Part shown: positions 55,828-64,000 of the stretch, one piece after another
Numbering within the stretch: position 1 is the stretch's first letter
Layout: every line of letters begins with the position of its first letter
Source of the DNA: CAYXFD01 sp964464175
Lineage (GTDB): Bacteria; Cloacimonadota; Cloacimonadia; Cloacimonadales; JAJBBL01
Direction of reading: 5' to 3'
NCBI GenBank assembly: GCA_964464175.1
Contig: CAYXFD010000004.1
Coordinates: 62,001-126,000 of the forward strand
DNA: 64,000 nt
Notes under the pieces: generated by a model
Seen by the model: only the letters and a program-made list of their open reading frames with translations
What the model was told of the DNA's origin: nothing
The model's database searches: none
Program-made: the position numbers and the translations under genes

Positions 55828-55883
55828 CAATCATGAAAAAAATAATAGGTAGATTAAATTTTTGCTCAAATGAGGAGGTTAAC

Positions 55884-58800
55884 ATGAGAGTAAAGCCATC
55901 TGGAACGCTGCGATTAGTTGCGTTTTTAGTTCTATTTGCAATGTTGTTCGGATTTTCAGCATCCGAATTGTATGCTCAATCAAGAGCTTTTGATGAAACG
56001 CATATTGCGGTATCAATAACAGATCCCGCTACTGATGCACGAGTAATCATTGGTTCGACAGTCCGGGTAGAGTTAACAGACCCGTCGATTGGAGATCCTA
56101 CGGAAGTGGCTTCTGCTTCGGTCGACTATAGTTTGTTCGGAGTAGCAGACGAAGTCGATATGGACTGGGATGATGATATTTCCCGCTGGGTAGCAGAGTA
56201 CATCGTCGTTGAAGGAACCTTGAATGATGAAAATGCTCATGTAGAAGTACATGCAGCGTATGTCGGTGGTGGCGGACAATGGACGGTTGATGATGCCGTA
56301 TTTGTAGTGAATAATATTGCTGCTGATGTCAATGGCTTAACTTTAGATATTGAAGTTGAGGATGCAGATGATGACGGCAAGGCAATTTTGGGTTCTACAA
56401 TCATTGTTAAATTCGAGTTAAGTGATGTTGATGAAGCAACAGCTGACTTTTCCGACTTTGGTGGCGGGGCTGCTGTACCTTTTGTTGAAGACGCCGGGGA
56501 ATGGACAGCCCAATACCTTGTACAGGTTGGAGATGAGGAAGGAACGGGAGTTGTTGAGGTATCGGTGTTTGTGGATGGAAATCCCAATCCGGGTATCGTC
56601 GATAGCGATCCGATTGCTTACAACAACAAATTTCAAGCGGAAATTGAACTTATTGGGTATGATGATCCGGAAGTGCCGAACGACTTGGAAACCGGTGCTG
56701 CCAATCTGGTTTACAGCATTACATACTTACCCGGAGCGGGTGTTGCCTGGAATGATGCAGACTTGCAGATTGGCTACATGGATGATGATGGGATAACCTT
56801 TGTTCCGATCGCAACGGTCGGGATAAGCGGTCCTTTTGTAGAAGGTGTTGATGAATACAGATGGAACCTGGCAATTCCTCACAATTTACCCCATGCCAGA
56901 GTAATTGTCTGGGTAGAATTGTTTGATGCCTTCGATAATGGAGCAGAGCACTATTCATATTTCAATATTACCCCGCTTCCCGAGATAACGATCACAGATA
57001 TAGACAATTTTGCTGATCCTATCCGGGTTGATGATAACGGATTTTTCTGGGTTCCCGCAGAAGGGAATGGGGTTCAGGTAACCTTTGACGTTTCCAATAT
57101 ACAGAGATTTGATGAAGACGAAGGTTTGATTGTTACGCTGAGTAATGAAGATGCCGATTTCGAAGTAGAGAAAGAGATTGTCATTGATCCTCTGGTTGCA
57201 ACCTATACAGCAGAGTTTGCTTATGACGATATTTTTGACACAACAAGATCTGCAGCTACTCCGGGAACTCTTGACGGTAAGACAATTACTGTAGAGGTCA
57301 GCGGACAGGTAAAGGGATTTACGGCAGTAGATGATGACAGTGATTTGATCGAAGAGATTATTGATGAGACGACTTTCACAGTTGATCAGCAACCGGTTAT
57401 TACAGATGTTGTTTTCCTTAAGCCACACACAGATGGACTTACTGTTTTTAACAGTATCTGGCTTCAGGATCATCCTTATGCAGAGAATCGCAGAGTTGTT
57501 GTAACGGTTGAATCACCAAACGATGTAACTGTTCCGACGATATCTACGGTAGATTACATAGGTACTGACTTCAACTACAATCATATTGAAACCGATGAGT
57601 ACTTTGATGATGAGGATAATCGTTTTCAGGTCTTTACTTACCGGCTTCAATTTTTAGGATTAGAATTTGAAGAGGAAGAAGATATTTATGCCGTAATCGG
57701 TTTTGAATTCAGTACGGAGACAGTTTCAGGTTATCCCGGAGAGGATTACCTGCACGAGATAGTAGTTGTAGAGGTTCCTGACAGAGCAGTAGTAACCGGC
57801 TATTCTCCGGATGATGATACCAGAGATGATGAAGACACTTGGTTTTCTCCTCGACATCGACTTGATGTTGTCTATAATTTCAAGTCAATAGTAAATCCTT
57901 ATACGAATAATGGACAACGACCACCAGCATTAGCTGATTTTGAAGAGATTGTCGATGATATCGTATTGAATTGGCGATTTGCTTTGCCTATTGGTGAAGG
58001 ATCAACCCAGGATATCATTGAAACAATAACACTTCAGCAGGGAACAGAAGAAGTTGACTATCCATTATATCAATATGCTGCCAGATGGGAACAGTATCCA
58101 AATGTTCCGTTTATCTGGCACCATTATGATGATGGTGAGGATGTTACCCTGAGATTCATCGTTGATCTTTTATACAATCCCAACAATGCTGTTCCCACTG
58201 AGCGAACCATATACGTGGATAAGCAGGTACCGGTCTATGATGAAGATCTGCTTTATATCGCTGTTATGAGCGGGGAGCCTGTAGATGGTGATTTCCAGCT
58301 TATTGATGATGGGTTTGACCCGAATAAGATTATTACTTTAGCTCTGACACCGGACGGAGAATGGCCGGCTGATGATGTCACCGGTGATCCGTATAAAATA
58401 TATCTGAAATATAGGGCTAAAGATGATTTCTTACCACTCAATAACGGTTCTGGTGTCGCTGATATCGAAGCGCCATCAGTTCCTGCCGGATGGTCTGTGA
58501 GCGAATTTATTCCAGCTGACTTGCGCGATCCCTTCCTGGAAAAAATATTTGCCCTGACTCCAGCAAATCCGGAAAACATTAATGAAGAGTATGATTTCTC
58601 TGTCACCTTAGGTACGGTCATTGACAATGTCGGACATTACAACTATGGTGGTGAGATAAATCATTATGATCCAAACTGGCAGGGTTCAGGTCCTGAACTT
58701 AACTTCACCTTCACTTCAGATTATTTATACGAACTGGAATTTGCCAGAGCGTATAAGATTGATGAGCTTATCCATCCTGATGATAGATGGTTATGGGATT

Positions 58801-61800
58801 ATTCAGCACCTTATGTTAAAACCGAGGCAAATATCGGTTTCCAGATGAAACTGGAAACTCCTGATGTCGGGCGCGGGGTAGATGTTGATGAGATTAACAT
58901 TACCAGCATCGAGCTTAACACCTACTGGGTAACCAACACAACCGGAACGGATACCGTTTGGGTCGAGCTTGCCTATGACGCAGTCTCTGATGTATGGTAT
59001 CTTGATCAACCTGTCCAGGTAAGTGAGAATTACGGGCACGGTGATACGATTAAATTCCAATACAGAATAAACTATGAGATTACATACATAGGAAGCCCGG
59101 AAACTACAACTGCTTATAAACTATCATCTGTTATTGACGGTTTAGCTATAGTAGATGACCAAAGAGCTGGTCTCACTTCTGTTGAGATCTGGAGTGAATC
59201 TCTCGGCTACGGTCAGGAAGGTTACGTAGTTCCTGGTGATCAAGAAGGCATTTTACAGATAGAATTCGTTGATGTCGGTAACTATTTCTATGGATTGGAC
59301 GTAGATCCTGATAATCCGCATCAACCGGCAGTGCCAACTCTTATTGTCAATGATCTTGATAATTTTATAGCAGGAAGATATGACGAAGATTTAGATGTAG
59401 TTGTCCCGATGCCGGCAGCTTATTTTGTCCAAGCTGAAGATTTAGAGTGGACACAAACTGATGGTATTAACGGAATCTGGACAGCAACGATTGACAATCT
59501 CGTGATCTTTGATCCGGGAACATTTATCGAATATTTTACCTACAATGTTAACGATGTTGTAGGTAATGGTTTCCATAATGGTCAGAGACATGTCAGGATT
59601 GTTGCTAACGGTCCGATCGTTCCGTTTATTGATGATGCCAAATTGGTAACGGAACTTCAGACAGGTGAACAGGTTGACAATTATCTTGCCAGAATTTCCG
59701 AGATACCATTAGATACAGCTGTTGATCCCTACCAAAGAGTTGAGATTTTCATCGATACTGAATATACAGCTTATATAACTGAAGTCGATGTCTATCCTGC
59801 AGATCCTGAGGTAGAAGGATTAGAATTTGTTTTTGCCGGCTACCGTACTTCGGAATTTGGTGAACCGGGCCAGCATGTTGCTATGTTCTATGCTCTTGTT
59901 CATGAGAACTTCAACCGTGAGCACGGTGAATTGATCGAATTGGTTGCCGAAACCCAAGGTGAACCTATCGGACAGCCGATATTCGAGATGACCCATAACT
60001 TTGAGGTTATCTTTGATGATTCGGAAGTTTTGGATTTCACAGCAACAGAGGCTTTTGTTCAAGGTTCCGGTACGGGTTTGGGCGGACAAGAATGGATTAA
60101 TGATGTATTCCATCCGGAAAGAGATATGCGGGTTGTAGCTGTATTTCCTAACCTCGGTGGAATGCTGGTTGATGATGAAGATATCAATATAGATTTTCTG
60201 AACACCGATTTGACAAACTGGTTCGTACTGAATATTGATGAATTCGGTATTGAGAACAGGTTTGCCGATGACATAGAAGTTGTCTGGGTTCCGGATGAAG
60301 ATGAAGTCCGAATGAGAGAAGATGAAGAAGAGACCGGAACGTATTATGCAACGGTCGTCTGGAATATCCCAGCTTTCGAAATACCTCTTGCCGAGGATTT
60401 AACGGAAGATTCTTATACATTAGCTATAGACTATAAAAATATCTATAAGCTTCACAAAGATCTGGACATTGAATTCTACAAGGATGTCGAAGCACCGGAA
60501 ATAGTAGATTATAAGCTCTACTATCTTGATGCCGATGAAGAATATGTCGAGATCGACGATGCTTACACAGATGGTGTGTTTGCTGCTGATCAGGATTGGA
60601 GCAGAATCAGAGTATTCTTTGCTGATAATCCCGAGAATAATGCCGGCTTACAAGATGTTATGATAGCTTTCGAGGCTTATCCGGAAACTTATCAGTACGA
60701 CGATGAATATCCATTGGCACTGCTTGCTCTGAACAGCATTGAGAAAACGAACTGGGAGATTTTTGCAGACGGTACAGGTTATGTTGATCTGGAGTTTGTC
60801 GAAACTCTCGAGGGAGATCTCTATAGCGGCAGGCATTTAGCTAATGGTTTATATAAAGTCGTTATCAATCATTTGAAGGATAAGTTTGATAATGAACCGT
60901 TAGATGAATTTGATGAACCAATCGAATTCGTACAGGATTTCTTGTTTAATTATCATCCTGCTGATATGACAATAAATATCGGTGGACAGACTTCAGACTT
61001 TGCTCTCAACTTATCAGACGGTCCGCTTGATATTATGGCTTATACCGATTCTGAGATGGGAATTGAGGGTATCGAGTTCCGTCTTTATTATGATGATAAT
61101 AATCTGGGAGAAGATGGTTTTGATCCGACTAATACGAACCTTAACCATCACTTAACTGGTACTCCTGATTTCACCTTCCCCTATACCGCAATCTGGAATA
61201 TGGACGACGAAGCTTTCTACGCCTTCCTTGATGATTTTGCGTATAGAGTATATGATGATGATGGTGGCTATGAGTTATTACCATACAGAGGCTTCTATCT
61301 CAGAGCAAGTGCGATAGTCCAGGGTCGTGATCTTTTTGATGTCATTGAATACATTCAGTTAGTCGATGATGTCGCTCCGGTACCGGCTCCGCATATGGAT
61401 GATATTGTGAAGATGATCAATTACATCTATCCGGCTCAGAATGTTCTTAATATACCGGTTGACTTCAATATCATCGATGCTGAAGAGGTAAAGGTTGAGA
61501 TCTATAGTAACGGAGAACTGATAGAGACCCTGGTTCAGGATGTAGTTGATCCGCACGGAACAACCAACCTGGAATGGGATTTTGACGGCAGATTACCAGG
61601 CACTTATACAACAGCAGTTTATGGAAAAGACATTAGCGAAAACTGGTCGAATGCTGTTGCCGGTCCGATGATCTATTTGGAAAATGCTGTAATGAAAGCA
61701 GTTGTTGAGACGAATGTCTATCGCTTCAGAGATACTCCGCATGAAGAATTGCCTCTCAGTGGAGATCCCTATCTGACACTCGGCCCGAACTTCTACATTG

Positions 61801-64000
61801 ATGGAGACACTCCTCTGATCATTGACGACGAGAACTTCATTATGTTGGAAGCGGTGATCTATAATACTTATGTTGATTTTGCCGATGAACCTTTGATGGG
61901 AATCGAGAGTTTGAGTTTCTATGGTGAGTTCTTTGAATATCTGTATTACGAATCCTTTAGAAGTCGTGACGAAGAACCTCCTGTACCAGATCATACTGTC
62001 GAATTGGTGCCCAATGATCCAACTCATCAACCGCATGTTGGTGTTGATGGTGTTATTCCAAGCAGCATAATACCTGTATTCTATAATGCCGTCGAAGACA
62101 GACATGAAGGTAGAATCCGATTAGCTGTACCCAATAACATCTTTGACGGATTCATCGCGGAAGGTGAAGATTTCGAGTTTTGGTTCAAGGCTAATATAGT
62201 CCCAATTGATGAGTTTGAAGGTATTGATCCTCCGGATCCCGCTAACCTGCCCTTCGCAGGCTTCAGAGTTGACCTTCGCGCTCCGGAATTGGCAATTACT
62301 CCGGTTTATCAGCCGGGCTTAGAATTGATGTCCTGGGAAAAACCGGGTTCTTTTGTCGTAGCCGGGGAATTACCCGTATATGATATTAATGATGTCTTTG
62401 TAACTGGTCTTCAATGGAAAATTGAAGATGAGGATGACTGGAAGAATGCCTGGTTTGATAATGTTGTAATCCCGGATGTCCCGGATAACATGTTATATAA
62501 CTATCAGGATTGGATGATAATGGGTGGTGCTGCAGATACCTTCCTCGGCGACAGCTTTGAGGGTGCAGTTCAGATCCGGGTATTTGCCGAAGACGAAGTG
62601 GGTAACCTCTTTGAATCTGAAGTTGTATTGGTTGATGTTGACAACAATGCTCCGGAGACCCGTTTCACTCATGCAGTTCATCCAACAGTTGATCCTGAAT
62701 TATACATTGAGAATACTAATTTGGCTCTGATCGGCCAGACAGTTCATACTGACAACGACAGCTTATTCATCTATGAAGGTGAAAATGCCTTACGTCTGTT
62801 TGTCGAAAAAGACGGTCTTGACGCCGACTTACAGCCACCATTACACGTCTATTTCCGTAATGTTAATGATCCCTGGCAAATTGATGGTGCCGGACACGGT
62901 GTTCCGTACAGTCCTAATGTGCCCTTAGATCCATGGAATTTCGGTTTTGTCTTACCACCGAATATCAGTATGTATCAGTTTACGATCCTTGCTGAAGACC
63001 TTCCGGCTGGTGAATATCACTTTGTAGTCGCAGCCAAGGATGAGATGGAGAATTTAGAAGGGGATACCGCTTCTGATATCCATGCATATACCGGCGGTTT
63101 AACTCCGGATGAGTTAGATGCTATGGATTACTTATGGATAGTAGTTGAACCTGAACCGAAAGTAATAACCGAGATCGTAAGTCACAATGATAGCGACATT
63201 GTTGGCGGCTGGATTAACCTTGCTGCTACCAGTGCTCAACAAAACATCGATGAACTTCATCAAACCATGCGTTTCGAAAGAAGAATGCAGGGTGAAGACT
63301 GGATCGAGATCGCTACCATAGACAAAGCTGTTGATTCAAACGATGTCTTCTTCCACCTGAAGAAGAGTCAGATACCACAATTTGACGGTCTTAACGGCGA
63401 CCTGGGTATCTTCATCTACAATCCGGCTAACGGAGATTTATGGGAAATGACAGCAGAGATGGATGATGACGAGGTTGTGGCCTGGTCAGCAACACTTGAT
63501 CTCCCCTTTGGTAATTACGAATTAGAATACCATTTAGACCTTAACGGAGATGGTGTCGTAAACAGCATAGATTCCTACATTGCTTATTATCAACTCGGTG
63601 TAGGAGTTGATAATAGTGATTACGATCAGGAACATTTCCACATCCTTCCGGCAGCTTATCTGCCACCGTTCGTAGTAACCGAATGGATGTATGCCCTTGA
63701 TACTACTGAAATCACAGGTGCAAGAACTGAGGTTGGTTACGGTCTCTATGAGATCAGAGCTTTACCGCTTGATATTGATGTCCCTGACGGATATACAGAA
63801 GAATTACACGCCAGAGAACTGCTCATCGATAATGTAACTCCGGAAATATTCAGTTTCACGGCAACAGCAAGTGAACAAATGATTGCTCCGGGAACTGAAC
63901 AGGATTTTGTAACAAGCATCAATCCTGAGACCTTATTAGTTCCCTTTGATGATATACTCGAGTTATCATATCAGTATTCACTGCAGCCTGCAGACACCGA
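55884..64000 (+). CDS. Giant secreted multi-module protein, incomplete at window end
   Basis: The frame opens at ATG behind GAGGAGG and runs 2705 codons to the edge with no stop; an in-frame ATG at 55833 could add 17 residues but has a poorer site. A signal peptide (about 1-31, hydrophobic LVAFLVLFAMLFGF, cut after LYA) begins the protein. The body is strongly acidic and made of beta-sandwich-like modules of about 95-130 residues. The first two are related (IIGSTVRVEL and ILGSTIIVKF starts). A FlgD-like Ig module lies at about 1850-1925 (EVKVEIYSNGELIETL, GTYTTAVYGKDISENWS). A dockerin or EF-hand-type calcium loop, DLNGDGVVNSID, lies at 2552-2563. No catalytic domain is recognisable. A surface or extracellular adhesin or scaffold role is inference. 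Confidence 0.85.
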   Translation, partial: MRVKPSGTLRLVAFLVLFAMLFGFSASELYAQSRAFDETHIAVSITDPATDARVIIGSTVRVELTDPSIGDPTEVASASVDYSLFGVADEVDMDWDDDISRWVAEYIVVEGTLNDENAHVEVHAAYVGGGGQWTVDDAVFVVNNIAADVNGLTLDIEVEDADDDGKAILGSTIIVKFELSDVDEATADFSDFGGGAAVPFVEDAGEWTAQYLVQVGDEEGTGVVEVSVFVDGNPNPGIVDSDPIAYNNKFQAEIELIGYDDPEVPNDLETGAANLVYSITYLPGAGVAWNDADLQIGYMDDDGITFVPIATVGISGPFVEGVDEYRWNLAIPHNLPHARVIVWVELFDAFDNGAEHYSYFNITPLPEITITDIDNFADPIRVDDNGFFWVPAEGNGVQVTFDVSNIQRFDEDEGLIVTLSNEDADFEVEKEIVIDPLVATYTAEFAYDDIFDTTRSAATPGTLDGKTITVEVSGQVKGFTAVDDDSDLIEEIIDETTFTVDQQPVITDVVFLKPHTDGLTVFNSIWLQDHPYAENRRVVVTVESPNDVTVPTISTVDYIGTDFNYNHIETDEYFDDEDNRFQVFTYRLQFLGLEFEEEEDIYAVIGFEFSTETVSGYPGEDYLHEIVVVEVPDRAVVTGYSPDDDTRDDEDTWFSPRHRLDVVYNFKSIVNPYTNNGQRPPALADFEEIVDDIVLNWRFALPIGEGSTQDIIETITLQQGTEEVDYPLYQYAARWEQYPNVPFIWHHYDDGEDVTLRFIVDLLYNPNNAVPTERTIYVDKQVPVYDEDLLYIAVMSGEPVDGDFQLIDDGFDPNKIITLALTPDGEWPADDVTGDPYKIYLKYRAKDDFLPLNNGSGVADIEAPSVPAGWSVSEFIPADLRDPFLEKIFALTPANPENINEEYDFSVTLGTVIDNVGHYNYGGEINHYDPNWQGSGPELNFTFTSDYLYELEFARAYKIDELIHPDDRWLWDYSAPYVKTEANIGFQMKLETPDVGRGVDVDEINITSIELNTYWVTNTTGTDTVWVELAYDAVSDVWYLDQPVQVSENYGHGDTIKFQYRINYEITYIGSPETTTAYKLSSVIDGLAIVDDQRAGLTSVEIWSESLGYGQEGYVVPGDQEGILQIEFVDVGNYFYGLDVDPDNPHQPAVPTLIVNDLDNFIAGRYDEDLDVVVPMPAAYFVQAEDLEWTQTDGINGIWTATIDNLVIFDPGTFIEYFTYNVNDVVGNGFHNGQRHVRIVANGPIVPFIDDAKLVTELQTGEQVDNYLARISEIPLDTAVDPYQRVEIFIDTEYTAYITEVDVYPADPEVEGLEFVFAGYRTSEFGEPGQHVAMFYALVHENFNREHGELIELVAETQGEPIGQPIFEMTHNFEVIFDDSEVLDFTATEAFVQGSGTGLGGQEWINDVFHPERDMRVVAVFPNLGGMLVDDEDINIDFLNTDLTNWFVLNIDEFGIENRFADDIEVVWVPDEDEVRMREDEEETGTYYATVVWNIPAFEIPLAEDLTEDSYTLAIDYKNIYKLHKDLDIEFYKDVEAPEIVDYKLYYLDADEEYVEIDDAYTDGVFAADQDWSRIRVFFADNPENNAGLQDVMIAFEAYPETYQYDDEYPLALLALNSIEKTNWEIFADGTGYVDLEFVETLEGDLYSGRHLANGLYKVVINHLKDKFDNEPLDEFDEPIEFVQDFLFNYHPADMTINIGGQTSDFALNLSDGPLDIMAYTDSEMGIEGIEFRLYYDDNNLGEDGFDPTNTNLNHHLTGTPDFTFPYTAIWNMDDEAFYAFLDDFAYRVYDDDGGYELLPYRGFYLRASAIVQGRDLFDVIEYIQLVDDVAPVPAPHMDDIVKMINYIYPAQNVLNIPVDFNIIDAEEVKVEIYSNGELIETLVQDVVDPHGTTNLEWDFDGRLPGTYTTAVYGKDISENWSNAVAGPMIYLENAVMKAVVETNVYRFRDTPHEELPLSGDPYLTLGPNFYIDGDTPLIIDDENFIMLEAVIYNTYVDFADEPLMGIESLSFYGEFFEYLYYESFRSRDEEPPVPDHTVELVPNDPTHQPHVGVDGVIPSSIIPVFYNAVEDRHEGRIRLAVPNNIFDGFIAEGEDFEFWFKANIVPIDEFEGIDPPDPANLPFAGFRVDLRAPELAITPVYQPGLELMSWEKPGSFVVAGELPVYDINDVFVTGLQWKIEDEDDWKNAWFDNVVIPDVPDNMLYNYQDWMIMGGAADTFLGDSFEGAVQIRVFAEDEVGNLFESEVVLVDVDNNAPETRFTHAVHPTVDPELYIENTNLALIGQTVHTDNDSLFIYEGENALRLFVEKDGLDADLQPPLHVYFRNVNDPWQIDGAGHGVPYSPNVPLDPWNFGFVLPPNISMYQFTILAEDLPAGEYHFVVAAKDEMENLEGDTASDIHAYTGGLTPDELDAMDYLWIVVEPEPKVITEIVSHNDSDIVGGWINLAATSAQQNIDELHQTMRFERRMQGEDWIEIATIDKAVDSNDVFFHLKKSQIPQFDGLNGDLGIFIYNPANGDLWEMTAEMDDDEVVAWSATLDLPFGNYELEYHLDLNGDGVVNSIDSYIAYYQLGVGVDNSDYDQEHFHILPAAYLPPFVVTEWMYALDTTEITGARTEVGYGLYEIRALPLDIDVPDGYTEELHARELLIDNVTPEIFSFTATASEQMIAPGTEQDFVTSINPETLLVPFDDILELSYQYSLQPADT

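Noticed and set aside
58253..58627. Antisense ORFs across the giant gene
   Set aside because: They lie on the complement of a 2705-codon open frame, have no starts with ribosome binding sites and no recognisable domains.

Overview
The window reads as chromosome from a Gram-negative (diderm) anaerobe-type bacterium of the FCB superphylum. The best fit is Candidatus Cloacimonadota, but no 16S rRNA gene is present to prove it. Reasons: an exported protein with a type IX (Por) secretion-type C-terminal tail, a GlmU-like nucleotidyltransferase of the alternative bacterial type, LolC/LolD, TamB and PpiD for an outer membrane, ThyX instead of ThyA, a formylglycine-enzyme (SUMF1) remnant, and a large secreted multi-module protein. 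Genes are dense and AT-leaning, with AGGAG-type ribosome binding sites.

Layout. 77-16985 is one continuous + strand translation/transcription block: tRNA-Thr(TGT), Tyr, Gly, Thr(GGT), tuf, rpmG, tRNA-Trp, secE, nusG, rplKAJL, rpoBC, rpsL, rpsG, fusA. It is followed by a STAS protein and a receiver-histidine-kinase-ATPase fusion that look like a partner-switching module (17023-18411), then prmC-murA (18590-20778). 21014-24871 is on the - strand: groES alone under a CIRCE operator, hisS, a large-type SRP RNA and a three-repeat exported protein. 25598-29019 holds a CHASE2 adenylate cyclase joined to an M48 peptidase. 29105-48438 is a long - strand stretch: a decayed SUMF1 gene, an LPP20-like lipoprotein, a double-domain ThyX with deoC, rlmN with a PSP1/RicT protein, then an envelope-building run (GlmU-like enzyme, glycosyltransferase, class A PBP, Gx/HepS-like membrane protein, TamB-like protein, LolD, LolC, PpiD-like foldase). 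48705-48920 is a small ribbon-helix-helix-like protein. 49346-53304 (+) holds mgtE, ksgA and a putative outer-membrane barrel. 53496-54479 (-) is an LVIVD-repeat lipoprotein.

From 55884 to the right edge a single + strand reading frame stays open for 2705 codons without reaching a stop: a giant, acidic, secreted protein cut by the window end. Its leader region carries a promoter-like sequence and a 38-codon ORF.

The points most worth a second look are the giant protein and its leader, a pair of intergenic perfect or near-perfect hairpins whose arms change in a compensatory way, the tandem ThyX with its signature motif split over two halves, a cysteine cluster added to DeoC, and the groES-only CIRCE unit. 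No CRISPR array, insertion sequence, phage region or recognisable defence system was seen.
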